Shown in pieces: positions 45,299-56,502 of a stretch of 64,000 bases of DNA. A model generated the notes under the pieces. That model saw nothing but the letters and a program-made list of their open reading frames with translations. It was not told the DNA's origin and made no database searches. The stretch comes from Stemphylium vesicarium (Eukaryota > Ascomycota > Dothideomycetes > Pleosporales > Pleosporaceae): contig QXCR01000074.1 in NCBI GenBank assembly GCA_004380135.1, positions 62,001 to 126,000 of the forward strand, read 5' to 3'. Position numbers and translations under genes: made by a program. How positions within the stretch are numbered: position 1 is the first letter of the stretch; every line of letters begins with the position of its first letter.

Positions 45299-46658
45299 TC
45301 ACTCGAACTTTGCGACCCATCCATCCCCTACCCTCTCCCCTTTCGCATCTACGCCACCCCAAAACACAACACTAGCCCCCTTCTCCATGACATCCGCACC
45401 GAAGAAGGCTCTCGGACCAGGATGAAGCTTGCCATCTTCCTCCTCCAGTTGCTTATCCGAAGGAAGTTGTACCACCGCTTCTGCCCACGACAGGTGCCCA
45501 GTGTCGGCGCCCAATGCAGATCTGATGGCGTCCTTGATCTTTGCGGGGTTGATGGCGTTCTTTAGCGTCATAGAAGGTTTTGCTTCCAAGTCACTGGAAG
45601 GAAGCTGGAGGGCCCATGTGTCGCTGAACTGGGTCACTTCGTCTGAGTGCTTCAGGTCCTCCGCATTCGTGCTGGGGGTTGCTGAAGGTGATTCGTCTCG
45701 GGCCCCGAGAAGATAGACAAGGTAATTGCGGCCCCAGCCGGTAGTTATCGGTAGCAGTGCTCCGTCATGGCGCGCTCGGGGTCCTGGTGCGATTGGGTTG
45801 GTAGGGAACGTGAACGACTCCCATTTCCTCTCCTCGCTCGAAGCATCGATAATCATGTGATGCAGTTGGCTACTCACGGGGTCATTACCGGATATCAACC
45901 AGAGCTGTCCGTTGGCCAGCGAGGCATTCGATGTTGCTACTGGCGCGGTGGGCAGCTGTGTCCAATAGCGACCAGCGACGTCGAACTGCCACAAATCTGA
46001 TGCATTATCGCCAGAACCGTCGATGCCACCGAACAATATCACATACTGATCGTCCGCGAACAAATGCGCATTGCTCCGTGGCCCCGGGCCAATATCCCCT
46101 GTGCCGACATCACCCTTCGATGGCTGGAGAATATCCCAAGTCTTTCTTTCCGGACTGAATAGCCACAGAGAAGACTGTTCGTCCATCAGCCTGCCTTTTG
46201 AGTCGCTGCCTCCGTAAACTGCAACGTTTCCATGGAAAGCACAAGCTGCGTGATTCGATCTCGCCCGTGGTGTCTGCTCACTCTCAGATACTGATAATGC
46301 CGGTATCATGCTGTAGTCCATCTCTGGCTTGCCGGAATGCTCTAGGGTAACGACGTGTACGTCATTACTAGCTAGAACATTACCCGCAGTATCGCCACCG
46401 AAAATGTAAGCCTTGTTTCCAATGACTGTGACTGTATGGTTGGAACGTGCCAGGGAGCGTCTGCCGGTCAGCCTGTGCATAAGGAACGAGTCATTAAGTT
46501 ACTTACGCCGACGAATCGCCTGTCACTGTAGCTATACGCGTGAAAGTGACCTTAAGAGGTAGTGTTGGCTTGGATACGACGTAAGCCGCGTATCCTGCTT
46601 CTGCCGTATGCTCAACAACTTCCGCTGCGACATAGGCGCCTGCTGCGACTTCAGCCAT
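45299..46658 (-). CDS. Kelch-repeat protein
   Basis: Beta-propeller protein; partners unknown, probably cytosolic. Exon 1 (46658-46507) codes MAEVAAGAYVAAEVVEHTAE and the lead into the propeller. Exon 2 (46472-45299) follows a 34-nt intron (GTAAGT donor, CACAG acceptor), giving 441 aa. The Kelch pattern repeats: ARSNHTVTVIGNKAYIFGG, then ARSNHAACAFHGNVAVYGG, then PRSNAHLFADDQYVILFGG, then weaker copies. It ends PGPRAFFGADVMEKGASVVF-WGG. An exon-1 block with AAEVVEH and LPLKVTFTRI is typical of a conserved ascomycete Kelch family. The intron is unusually short, but removing it is the only way to keep frame. Confidence 0.85.
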
Positions 46659-46987
46659 TTCAGTTTTGCCGGTTCAGTGATGCTTCTTGGAATCGGTATG
46701 TATTGTTCAAGGGCGGTAAATCAGGCTTCGAAGTTCAGAAACAGCGGGAAGATGGAGAGAGTGAAGAGGGGCGAGGCTAACGCAGGTACGCGATCGGCAT
46801 GACGTCAACGGCCCCACGGCAAGTGCATAGGTCATACTCGAGCACGCGAACGCCGCAATGCAGAATCGATGCTAGAAGAAAATCGATGATTGAGTTTGAT
46901 CTTTGATGCACGAACCGTCGACTGTTGGAACCACTTATCCATGCTCAAGCTTGAGCCGTGTGGCTGTCAGCGGCAGTGATTTTGCAC
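46659..46987. promoter_or_regulatory. upstream region of the Kelch gene
   Basis: This 329-bp gap separates the Kelch start from the CoA-transferase stop. No gene was seen. Confidence 0.4.
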
Positions 46988-48418
46988 TCAGCGCTCAACC
47001 CAAACAGGATTATCACTACCTAAGGGTTTAGGCATGATCTCCCATCCTATTTCGGCGCCATCAATCTTTGCCGAATGTTGTATGGCTCTGAGCATACCGA
47101 AAGCTGTTTCCCTTGACTCGAGGTAGTCTTCAACATCTCGCGATTCCTTGAAGTCTTTGCGACTGAACCCACTCTTGCCTTCACGACGACCCAAACCTCG
47201 TAGGTACTTCATCACCCCAGCTAACGAAACCTTGACCTCATAGATCTCTCCTTCGGTAGCGCGTTTAAATAATGCGGCCATGATACCGGTCGCTAGAAGA
47301 TATCCAGCACCGTGATCCAAAGCTTGGCAAGGTAGCACACGCATAGGCTCGTCTCCGCCATAGCTCTGAGCATCTGCTACGTTAAGACCAGAGCACGCTT
47401 GGACGAGCGAGTCAAACCCACGATGCTGACACCAAGGCCCTTTGGGACCATAGGCGTTCAAGCTTGTCACGATCAGGTTGGGATTCACCTTGAGGAGGTC
47501 TTCTACAGAAAGGCCTTTTGCGGCAAGGCTTCCAGAACGATAGCTCTGGATGAAAACGTCGGCGGTAGAAAGCAGCTCTAATAATGCAGCTTTGTCTTCC
47601 GCTTTCTTGATGTCGAGCTGCACCGTGCGCTTCCCTCGCGATAGATCGATATCGAGTTCTGGGAGATCTGGAAGAGAGGGTGAAGTGACCCAGATCACAT
47701 CTGCCCCATGTGCCGCCAGCGTCTTGCCTGCCACTGGGGCCGCTATCACTCGACTCATCTCAACCACGCGGATGCCTTTGAGACATCTGTCATCTACCAA
47801 TGACGGAGTGGGCGCGTACGGTATGCATTGCGCGACCTTCTCCATTAGTATCGGAAAGTCATGAACAGCTTTTGCTTGCGGTAGCGCATCCCATTCTTCG
47901 AACGATCTTTGCGCGGCGATCACAGCTCCACTTTGGAAGGCCTGCGTCTCCAGCTCAACAGCCCTCCACTTCATCAGCTCTTGGGCAACCTCGTCTCTTG
48001 ATGCGCCCAGTCTTAGCCCTAAAATTTGCAGGGCATTTTGCCGGTGATTGGGAAACGAGTCGTGAATCCTCACATATCCGTCGGATACTTTGTGCAAGCC
48101 ACCGATAGTGCCCCAAGGCGGGGATGCATTTTGCCCGTCGAGCGTGTAAAGTCGTTCAGACTTAAACTCGACGCATGCATGCTCGGATGGTACGCTCACT
48201 CGCGGGATGGCGCTTGTGCGACGTGTAGACCAGTAAAGAGCTGCTGCAAGTGCCGATGCAGCGATGGTGGACTGCGCGAGAACATCGACTTTAAAAGAAG
48301 AGGGTAGGCATTCCGCATTCACCGGCAATCCGAGTGAAGATAGCGCGTCTTCTGGTAGGCCTAGTTTTTTCCAAATGTATGCGACAGAGTCGTGCGCCGT
48401 TAAATGTGAGCAATCCAT
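46988..48418 (-). CDS. family III CoA-transferase (CaiB/BaiF type)
   Basis: Moves CoA between carboxylic acids. Single exon, 476 aa from the ATG at 48418 (MDCSHLTAHDSVAYIWKKLG). The frame is open 40 codons further upstream, but the internal start matches family N-termini better. The CoA-transferase core begins KGIRVVEMSRVIAAPVAGKTLAAHGADVI. The catalytic Asp is in RGFDSLVQACSG. Then come LDHGAGYLLATGIMAALFKRA and the C-terminal block. An N-terminal half-domain of about 230 residues precedes the core, as in fungal members. The P450 gene diverges from the same intergenic region, so co-regulation in acid or terpenoid metabolism is possible (inference). Confidence 0.88.
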   Translation of the reverse strand: MDCSHLTAHDSVAYIWKKLGLPEDALSSLGLPVNAECLPSSFKVDVLAQSTIAASALAAALYWSTRRTSAIPRVSVPSEHACVEFKSERLYTLDGQNASPPWGTIGGLHKVSDGYVRIHDSFPNHRQNALQILGLRLGASRDEVAQELMKWRAVELETQAFQSGAVIAAQRSFEEWDALPQAKAVHDFPILMEKVAQCIPYAPTPSLVDDRCLKGIRVVEMSRVIAAPVAGKTLAAHGADVIWVTSPSLPDLPELDIDLSRGKRTVQLDIKKAEDKAALLELLSTADVFIQSYRSGSLAAKGLSVEDLLKVNPNLIVTSLNAYGPKGPWCQHRGFDSLVQACSGLNVADAQSYGGDEPMRVLPCQALDHGAGYLLATGIMAALFKRATEGEIYEVKVSLAGVMKYLRGLGRREGKSGFSRKDFKESRDVEDYLESRETAFGMLRAIQHSAKIDGAEIGWEIMPKPLGSDNPVWVER

Positions 48419-49002
48419 GGATGCTTGCAAAACCAAACAGGATGTTGAAAAATGTGATGAACAATCAATTCCGGGGCTTAGAGGTCGTTCTTCAGTGAAG
48501 AGATTGGAGAGATTCTGAGTTGCGGCGACGCGCGGCAACCCTGAAAAGAATGAGACTCATCACAGCCGTCCTTTGCTTTATAGCCGAACACGAAGCGCAT
48601 GGTAGCATGATTGGGAGGGACGGCTACTCGAAACCTGGCCGCGTCGGTCGGAAGAAACTGCGCGATCGCCGAGTGCCCGGCCATTATGTAAGCTTTAGCG
48701 CGCTCCCGACTTGGGGGAACGTTTCCTCTCTCGTTCTCACCCCGACAAACCTCAGCCCTATCGATCGAGCCAGTGCTGGTCGCGACACTTGGAAACTGCG
48801 ACGTGTATGCATGTGCTACGATGGCATTGGCGTTCATAATGGTCCGGTGTTCTGGGGTCGGGTGAGATCGGTTCCCTGCCCAGAGAGCGAGACACCGAGA
48901 TCCCGACGATCACATGGCCGGTTTGACGAGAGCCCACCAGACTTCATATAAGCCCAACTTTGGAGAAAGCAATGAGGTCGCATATTCAACGAAATCGACA
49001 CA
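48419..49002. promoter_or_regulatory. divergent intergenic region, CoA-transferase / P450
   Basis: This 584-bp region separates two opposed start codons and may be a shared promoter. A 143-codon plus frame at 48520-48951 is open, but its opposite strand is open too and no domain is seen. Confidence 0.5.
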
Positions 49003-50653
49003 ATGAGTCACGTTCAAGTTATTCTCGCTGCAGGCGTAATTGGTGCTACATTCTTAGTATGTTTGGAATATAAATTGATAAGCAAAGTATATTGACTCTC
49101 AACGTACAGGTCGTGTGTAAAATCCTATACAATATATTCCTACATCCCCTGCGACACTACCCAGGGCCGAGATGGTGGGCTGCGACTCGCTTACCATGGG
49201 CCCATTCCTTACAGTCAGGACTCTATCATCTCAAGCTCCACGATCTTCACAACCAGTATGGTCCAGTCGTGCGCGTCGCTCCCGATGAGCTATCATATAT
49301 CGATGCCCAGGCCTGGAAAGACATATACGGTAACCGCAACATTACGCGAAACCGTGTGTGGGCTGGTCAAGAAGAAGAAGACCATCCTATGAGTATAATG
49401 AGTGTGGATGAGCCAACACATCTACGAAACCGCAGAGCAGTAGCTGGAGCCTTCACAGAGCACGCAGTCACAGAACATGCTCCATTACTCATGGGTCTCG
49501 TTGATACCATGATGCTGAAGTTTAACGATGAGATTGCACGGGGTCAAGGACGCGCTGTCATTGATCTTACGGCATGGCTCAACTGGTTGACTTTCGAGTA
49601 AGTCTTGATTGTATAGAACCCACGTGAGATTTGTACTGACTTTTCACCTCCACTTTTAGCCTGTCGGGCTCTCTATCTTTTGGTGAATCGTTTGGCAGCG
49701 TGGAGAACGGCCGTGCGCATCCCTGGGTTGAGATCAGCTGCGGATTCGGTAAAGGTATCGCGCTCATGGCATCGATCAATTTCTTTCGCCCTCTGAACAA
49801 GCTACTTAGGCTTGCTATGCCAAAAGACACCATGGAAAAGATGAAATATCATCATGAGCTAGTTCACCAGAAACTCATGCAGCGTCTGAAGATGAAAACC
49901 AAGGCGAAGGCCGAAGACTACGTGGGCTCCATCACGGCATACAATGAAGAGAAGGGTGAGACGAAGATACCAAAGGAAGAAATCGAAGCAAATATGACGG
50001 TACTAATCTTTGCTGGGAGCGAGACCACAAGTACGGCTATGACAGCAATAGTTACCCACCTGCTGCAGAATCGGGCGGCGTCAGAGAAGCTAAGAGACGA
50101 GATTCGCGCAGCTTACATGACCGAAGGACAGATTACGATCACGAATGTGGCGAAGCTGGACTATCTCACTGCTGTGATTCAAGAGGGGATTCGAATGGGT
50201 CCACCAACAGCTGTAGGCCTGCCTCGTGTCACCCCGAGAGAGGGCGAGGTCATCTGCGGCCACTACGTACCAGGCAACGTAAGTATTCCTGCTGTCAAAC
50301 CACGACCCACCCTGGCTCATACAGTATAGACTTTCGTGGTGGTGAACCAGTACCCAGCCTTTCGTTCCGCATCGAATTTTCATGACCCCAACTCATTCGT
50401 GCCCGAACGATTCTTACCAAATTCACCATATCCCTCTGATCGCATGGATGCCTTCGAGCCCTTTTTGCTTGGCCGTCATAAGTGCATCGGGCAAAAGCTA
50501 GCCTGGGCTATCATGAGGCTGACGCTTGCACGACTCTTCTTTACCTTTGACATGGATGCGCTTGAGCACATTCGTGATTTCGGCGAGCAGAATACTTATA
50601 TTGTTTGGGAGAAGCGACCGCTCAAGTTGTGTCTTCGATTACGAGAGTGCTAG
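49003..50653 (+). CDS. cytochrome P450 monooxygenase
   Basis: Heme-thiolate oxidase anchored in the ER membrane; substrate unknown. I join four exons: 49003-49056, 49110-49597, 49660-50278 and 50330-50653. The introns are 51-62 bp and phases match, giving 494 aa. The N-terminal anchor is HVQVILAAGVIGATFL. The proline hinge is HYPGPRWWA. The I-helix oxygen-binding motif is FAGSETTSTA. The K-helix ExxR reads EGIR. The PERF motif is VPERFLP. The heme loop is FLLGRHKCIGQKLA, with the Cys ligand. It is complete and resembles fungal mycotoxin/terpenoid-type P450s of the CYP65/CYP58 kind, but subfamily assignment needs comparison. Confidence 0.9.
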
Positions 50654-53123
50654 TATTGAACCGACTTGTGGAAATATTGACGCCGAAATGAGGGCACATG
50701 TACCTAGGTATTATTTAGTCATTATACACCCATTTTAGTACAACATGACAGTGAGTCGCCCTCAATGTACGGATCAACATCTCGACAAAAGTTGGCTACG
50801 CCAAAAATGACTGTAATCACCGAACCTGGTAAAGATTCGCGCATTAATTATCATCATAAAAAATTAGCATCCTTCTGGAGATAAGACGGTTCCCATCCCC
50901 AGTGGATGGTGTGCGGAGGAAAAGCCTTAGAAATTCCCAGCCCTGGGGGCGCGCGCGGGGCCAGGTGCGCCGTTAGTACCTTGGCAACACCTCCGACACC
51001 CTGGGGCCTCCGAGCTCCCGCACTCCTTCGTCCCACCATCACCAATGCCGCCTTGGGCTGTGCTAGGATCGCAAAAGCACAGCGATGCCAATCATCACCT
51101 CACCATTAATCCGGCGTTTCCGGCAACCAGAAGTCACGTTCCATAATTGCTACTGCGCGCGTCGCCGTCATCGTTAGCTTGATGCACAATTTCTGCTTCT
51201 CATTCTCTAGGTTCTTGTTCCTACACTTTCACCGGTTTGCTGCAAGAGAAGCGTCCGCGCAAATTGTCTCGTCGCGTGCGCCAGCCATCATTGGAGGTTC
51301 CGTCTCCCTGCCCGCCATAACACCCTGACGCTGCGCTGTTCGCCGAAGCGCAAGAAGCTTCGAGGGTTCACGCAATCACTGTAGTAACATTGCGGACCTC
51401 GCTTATCTGGTGTTTCGTCCAGTCCGTTGCGCCATACTGCCCCCAGTCTGTCCTACAATGGCTTTCCAGCCTTGGTCTGCCCTGCCGACACAGCCTATCC
51501 GTTCCATGTGTTACGGGATAAGCTTTCGTCTGCACGCTCTGTCCCTCTGACATCGCGGCCGGGCGGCGTCGTTAGATGTCTCTGTTGTTCTTGCGCAGAA
51601 CAATTGCCATTCATTGTTTCAATGCCCCAGGGCCAAGATAGCCGAATGGCAGTTTTCGGCTCACTGCCATCCGATATGGCTCGGGAATACAGGTTGAACA
51701 AGCCCATAGTATCGTAGCCGGAAGTGGGCATGCATCGACATGCACTGTTTTTTGCCGCCTCCACGTCACGCGTAGTTTCGTCGACCAACATCCGGCGACG
51801 ACCGCCGCTTGATGTGATCAGCGCTCGCCTGTGATGCTTGCGTCAATAGACACATGTCTTCGCAGCGCCTACCAAACGGAACAAGGACTATGAGCATGGA
51901 TATCCATGAATGGCAGACGTATCATGCCCAAAAACTCGCGCGCGCCACTCCGACGATCCTTCGTCTGATAATGTCGTAGTGGGTACTCCGGGTTGAACAC
52001 AAGCTCGCGTCCATCGTGCCCACCAATCATGGAGGGCCGAAATACTCGCATCATACCTTGTATCGACTCTCGGCGGTTTCGGGAAAAATTCGAGAGCAAT
52101 GCGTGCTGGCTCGCTGCATACAGTTGGCTCCAGTCGTTCCCAGCTGCATCTAAGCTTGTATTTGTCGCAATGCCTGGTTTGGACTCATGAAAGCCAGGCT
52201 TGAGCATCAACGCATCCGTACACCAGCCTAGGCTTGGGTTCACCTCAGCGAAGAGCAAACGCTATCCATGTCCAAGATTTGCTGGCGTCGAGTACGACTC
52301 GGTGATGAGCATCTTGCTCCATTACTAGTGTGACTGCCGTGTCACCATCGTCGTCACACGCTCCTCTCAATCTTGTGTTGAGTGCCCATATTTTCCGATC
52401 CCGCCCATAACTGTACGATAATGCAAAACTTAGGCGTCATCTGGGGTAATGTGCAGCCAATCTGGCCGCACACGGACTCATCGAAGAAAGATCCACCTCC
52501 CTGGTCTCGGCTGGATCATGCGGGCTTCGCTTTTTTGCAATAGTTGATGACGCTCAGCTGGAATGCGGAAAAACTGGACACGAATACACCGCATTAGGTG
52601 AAAATAACGAGATGGCTGTACCCTGACGTCCGAGCGCAGTATGGTGGGAAGTGTCAACAATCCAGATCAGCCGAGCGAAGAATAACTGGGCAGCATGGGA
52701 CATCGGGACAATTAGTGAGCTTCTCCCATAGCCACATCCGATAACTCGGTAGGGTGCCCGCATATCCTTGGCGGTTGCCCATGCTGCGTGCCCCGCATAA
52801 GCCACGGTCTTGGCGGTTGCCTTCGTATGTTTGCGAGCCACTTTAAGGCAAAAGTCGAGCCCTGAACCATTTTTTGCGATATGCGACACTCGAGTTTACA
52901 CCCTGGACCATGTCCACTGTACAGACTGCCATCAGTAGCCCCGCTACATGCTCTGTCGAACTGATCGGTATTCCACCCACTGCTCTTCGCGGCCAAAATT
53001 GTATAAGTAACAGTGCCCCTTCTTCCCCTCTATCAGTATATCTCACTTCAACATTCGGTCATCTCTATCCCGATTCACTAGCAGTTATTGATATTCGTTC
53101 ATAAACTTACTGATCGTGACACG
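50654..53123. other. gene-poor stretch, 2.5 kb, mostly unassigned
   Basis: Apart from the weak minus frame at 51869-52258, I see no gene. TACCTAGGTA lies at 50701-50710. A GC-rich patch (50938-51020) interrupts an otherwise mixed-composition region. Confidence 0.35.
51869..52258 (-). CDS. possible hypothetical protein, 129 aa
   Basis: A single open frame from ATG at 52258. The composition is protein-like (DWSQLYAASQHALL, then GGHDGRELVFNPEYP), with no repeats, signal peptide or known domain. The length is only modestly above chance. It could be a gene fragment. Confidence 0.25.
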   Translation of the reverse strand: MLFAEVNPSLGWCTDALMLKPGFHESKPGIATNTSLDAAGNDWSQLYAASQHALLSNFSRNRRESIQGMMRVFRPSMIGGHDGRELVFNPEYPLRHYQTKDRRSGAREFLGMIRLPFMDIHAHSPCSVW

Positions 53124-53660
53124 ATGGCGGCTGGCAGGCTTTACAGTGAAACTCAGAACCCGTACGTCCCCTTTACAACGTACCATCGTCGCTGCTACTG
53201 GGCTCGATCGCTCTTAATATTCCTAGATGCTTAGTTCATCCATTGTGGTGGCAAAGCCAAGGTACTGACGTCGCATAGATCAACAGCAGTCCACTCTGGC
53301 TATGAGCCACCGGCAATACCACGAACGCCGTCGGCATCGTCGAGAACTGACCTCACTCCCACTCCGACTGATGATGAGCCACTGAACGGAGCTTCACTCT
53401 CAGTGTCATCGATTACGCAGAGTGCAAACTACGCCGGGACCAACAACAGCGCACCTCCTCAAGCCTCGCCGCGTCTTACCCATGATCACCTCGAAGCTCA
53501 CAACGCAACCTACTGCAGCGATGCCGCCTTCTGCGCTCGTATGTCCAAGGCCATTAAACTACAAGAGGCCGGGGTTGACCTCGACATCAGCCTCCCACTG
53601 CATTGCTTCATACCGGCCAGGTCGGACTTTGCTCAATGGATCAAGCAGCAGGCGAAATGA
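53124..53660 (+). CDS. small hypothetical protein with C-terminal LPLxCF motif, copy A
   Basis: Exon 1 (53124-53161) and exon 2 (53279-53660) join in phase 2 over a 117-bp intron (GTACGT donor, GCATAG acceptor), giving 139 aa. The N-terminal 75 residues are Ser/Thr/Pro-rich and disordered (MAAGRLYSETQNP, then PPAIPRTPSASSRTDLTP). The C-terminal 60 residues look folded: HNATYCSDAAFCARM, then KAIKLQEAGVDLDISLPLHCF, then a short tail. The ending resembles the gene at 59899-60191. The family is not recognised. There is no signal peptide. Confidence 0.5.
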
Positions 53661-54733
53661 GCAACTGGAAACATACCGTCGATCTCTTTGCGTTTTACAA
53701 AGCGAGATCAGCTTGTGTGGGTGCGAATTCCGGGCGTGTACGATATTATCACAGGGTCATGAGTAGGGGACACCATGATGTATGAGTAGCATGTATACAA
53801 ATAGTTCAAGTACTGCTTCACGCCCTCCAATGTGTTTGACCTCTACACGACAAGACATTGACACATTCTCTTATCACGACTATACTGGTTCATCGGCTTC
53901 TCTCCTCCATACTCATCGAGGGATGTATCGGCCTCACAGCTACACCTAGTCCTCGTACGCTCGGACTGTTACTTAGATCGACCGCAGTGGCAGCATGAGT
54001 CTGACCCTTGCTCCTCGTAGCGAATAAGTCTGAAGATCGTGCAGGGATTGTTCAGGGCCACCCGATGACGTTTCACGGCAATGCAGCAACCCTTGAGCGC
54101 CAACCAGTGGACCGGCCAATAGCTCGGGCCCGACAGCGTGGAAGCGAAAAGGGGGCTGCAAATGGAAGTGGCAGCGATTTCGATTACGAATGATGCCCTG
54201 GTTGGGGTGTATGAGGTATGAGCAAAAGCTGACACGCCTGACAGCTGGGCATAAACGACCTTCGGATGCGCACTGACGCTATTAGGTACTTTTGGTGGTA
54301 CGCCAGCGGCTCAACGGTCACTGACTGGACTAGCTTTTCGCCGTGCTGATTTCTTGCCGGCGCTTAATACGACGACAACATCACCTCCATCGCAGCGGCC
54401 ATAACCCTAGATGCACTACAGTCGCAGATCTATAGAAAAGAGTGCATGGGCTCTGTGCTAAGCCTCCCATGTTCACAGTCGGTGACGAGGCAGATTTGTT
54501 AAGTTCATCTCATGTAGCCTGAGGCCGGTCCAAAACTACGTCTTAACCCCCTGCCGCTGCATCACGCATCCTGAATTCCTACATCGCGTCCGCCTTACCA
54601 ACCCAAAAGCCCGTCGCGCCAGATGATGGCACCAGTGCATCTCGGTCTGACCTGCAGACTGTTGAAAACATCGTCGTTTCACGCGCACTCGCTATGCGCT
54701 TTCGAGCCTAGTGACAGGGCTGAAACCAGGAAC
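53661..54733. other. intergenic, no gene supported
   Basis: This 1.1-kb gap holds only overlapping short frames on both strands (for example 53969-54235) without splice support. The frame of the next gene is open upstream from 54623. Confidence 0.35.
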
Positions 54734-55133
54734 ATGAGCAACTTGCCACGGCGCGGTGCCCCATGCCCAGCTGTCACAAGGCAGCTGCAGCGACACGCAC
54801 AGGTGCGCGAACTCAACTGCGCGGTGTGTGGTGGAGTCGCACACGCTCAAGACCTACGCTTTTCCCAGTTAGGAAGGCTTCTAGAAGGCTGCATTGGTAC
54901 GTGCTCATCGCAGCACCCTTGTTTTTTGGCATGACGTGTGCACCTTAGCTTCGAACTTCCGCTCTAATCCCAGTGCGCCATCCCCGTCTATCCTCAGCCT
55001 TAAGGGCGCGATGGCCCGGCTCGCCTCAAAGCTAGGCAACGGACCCGCGAGTCGGCTTGTCACGAATCGTATCTGCACTAGACATGAGCGCGAAGCCTTT
55101 GATCGGCAGCCGCAACAGGACGTGGTATGCTGA
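54734..55133 (+). CDS. small hypothetical protein, two exons
   Basis: Exon 1 (54734-54896) and exon 2 (54949-55133) join over a 52-bp intron with a GTACGT donor and CCTTAG acceptor, giving 115 aa. An in-frame ATG at 54623 would add 37 residues. Exon 1 has a CxxC in ELNCAVCGGVAHAQD and a helix RFSQLGRLLEGC. Exon 2 is basic with SLKGAMARLASKLGNG. I recognise no family. It is supported only by splice signals and continuous reading. Confidence 0.35.
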
Positions 55134-55580
55134 CTTTCTTCTACTTGGCGTACCAAATGATGGCCGTGTTATACGAAACTGAGCCGAAGGTCTTGGCGCA
55201 GTGTAGGCCAGTATCGGTGCCTGTTGCTCGCAATGTCGCTCAAGTTACTTAGTCTTGCGTCAGGCAAACCTCGGTTACTAATGGACCAAGTCGAGGAGAC
55301 GACTAGTCAGTTACCACACGCAAAGGGTTTCGGCGATACTGGCTTCCGAGGAAGTCATTGAATGCAACATGCGCCATTATTCGGTACTTACGCAGCCGTC
55401 ACGATCTTGGCTTCATCACAGCAACTATCATCACAGCTTGTGGGCGTTGGAAGGACATTGAAGAGCGGTTGACGCATGCCTGAGCAGCGTCACATAAACA
55501 ATGTTCTAGTCAATTTCAGCCTACTGCTGATGCAATCGCTGTTTCTTTAGTTCAATACTGCGTCTTTGACACGATGAACG
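55134..55580. other. intergenic, no gene supported
   Basis: This 447-bp gap shows no coding signal. Confidence 0.35.
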
Positions 55581-55980
55581 ATGGAAGATACGATAATCTA
55601 CTGGGCTATGGCGATTAAGAAAAAGGTAGGTAAAACAACGATGACTTCTCCTTTACATGCTTAGAGTCTCAATCGTTGGCAAGTCCCAAAAAGGTCCATA
55701 GTATGAGCAACGACAGAGACACAACTCAGATCGCTTCCGTGAGCGCCTTCAGGCAACAAACATCAGCTTAAATGCCTGGCTTCTAGATCAGACATTGCGA
55801 GACCCTAAAGTAGTTGCGAGTTGGTCAGTAATGCATAGGGAGAGGTTCAAGTCATGTCTGCATATTGTAGCAGCTTATATGAAAGATAGCGGGATGAGAG
55901 ATCCGAGTACGGCTGATGAGGGGCCGAGAGATGTGGGCTGGCCCATCGTACACAAAGGAAGAGGGGAGTGGGTGGAGTAA
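55581..55980 (+). CDS. small hypothetical helical protein, two exons
   Basis: Exon 1 (55581-55625, MEDTIIYWAMAIKKK) and exon 2 (55702-55980) join in phase 0 over a 76-bp intron (GTAGGT donor, CCATAG acceptor), giving 107 aa. Exon 2 reads YEQRQRHNSDRFRERLQATN, then WLLDQTLRDPKVVASW, then HIVAAYMKDSG, with a polar C-terminus. The pattern suggests two or three amphipathic helices. There is no signal peptide and no known domain. The exon-exon continuity is good, so I rate this as one of the better small genes of the island. Confidence 0.45.
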
Positions 55981-56234
55981 AGAAGTTAGCGAGCGGTGAG
56001 AAGGCTGGAAGAGGAAGTGTATCTGCTAGCTTGCCAATACTTGGTAGAGAGGGTATATGCAGACTTCAGGCGGGTATTGTGTCATGTCGTAGAAGAGTAA
56101 ATGCCGACGCACGAAGCTTACCAAACTAAGGAACTATTACAGCTTAAAATTACAAGTGAACCCCCTTCTTAAACTTCTTCGCTGAATAATCTCTACCTTT
56201 ACTTGCATTATCGTCACCCTTGTCATCGTATTTA

Positions 56235-56502
56235 TCATGCAAGCCATTTCGGCATAGTTTCGCTAAACTGCGAGCCAATACAATTGAAATCAAGCTCGGT
56301 ACTCTTGTAGCTCCCAGTTGGGCGAATTGTGGCTGGCGAAGTGTTGGAGGCCGCCTTCCTCGAGTTTGCGCCAATGCCATCATCGGGCGTATAGTCGGAG
56401 TCTGTGCAGGTCGCTATGGTACTTCGAGTACTTAGTCATTGACTCAGCATCTATGAAGATGCAGGACGTACGAGGAACTATCTTCGTCTTGCTTCGATTC
56501 AT
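56235..56502 (-). CDS. small hypothetical protein, splice uncertain
   Basis: Tentative exon 1 is 56502-56472, with a GTACGT donor (56471-56466). Exon 2 starts at 56413 or 56401 and ends at 56235, giving about 65-69 aa. The reading SDYTPDDGIGANSRKAASNT, then YKSTELDFNCIGSQF, looks protein-like. A different upstream frame (from 56573, MATGSAQNSTTIANQS) is equally protein-like and could instead be exon 1 with a later acceptor. I cannot choose between the two models. Confidence 0.3.

Noticed and set aside
48520..48951. 143-codon plus frame between CoA-transferase and P450
   Set aside because: Opposite strand is equally open; no motif; overlaps the likely shared promoter.
51635..51715. TAGCCGAATGG resembling a tRNA A box
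   Set aside because: No B box at the right distance and the arms do not pair.
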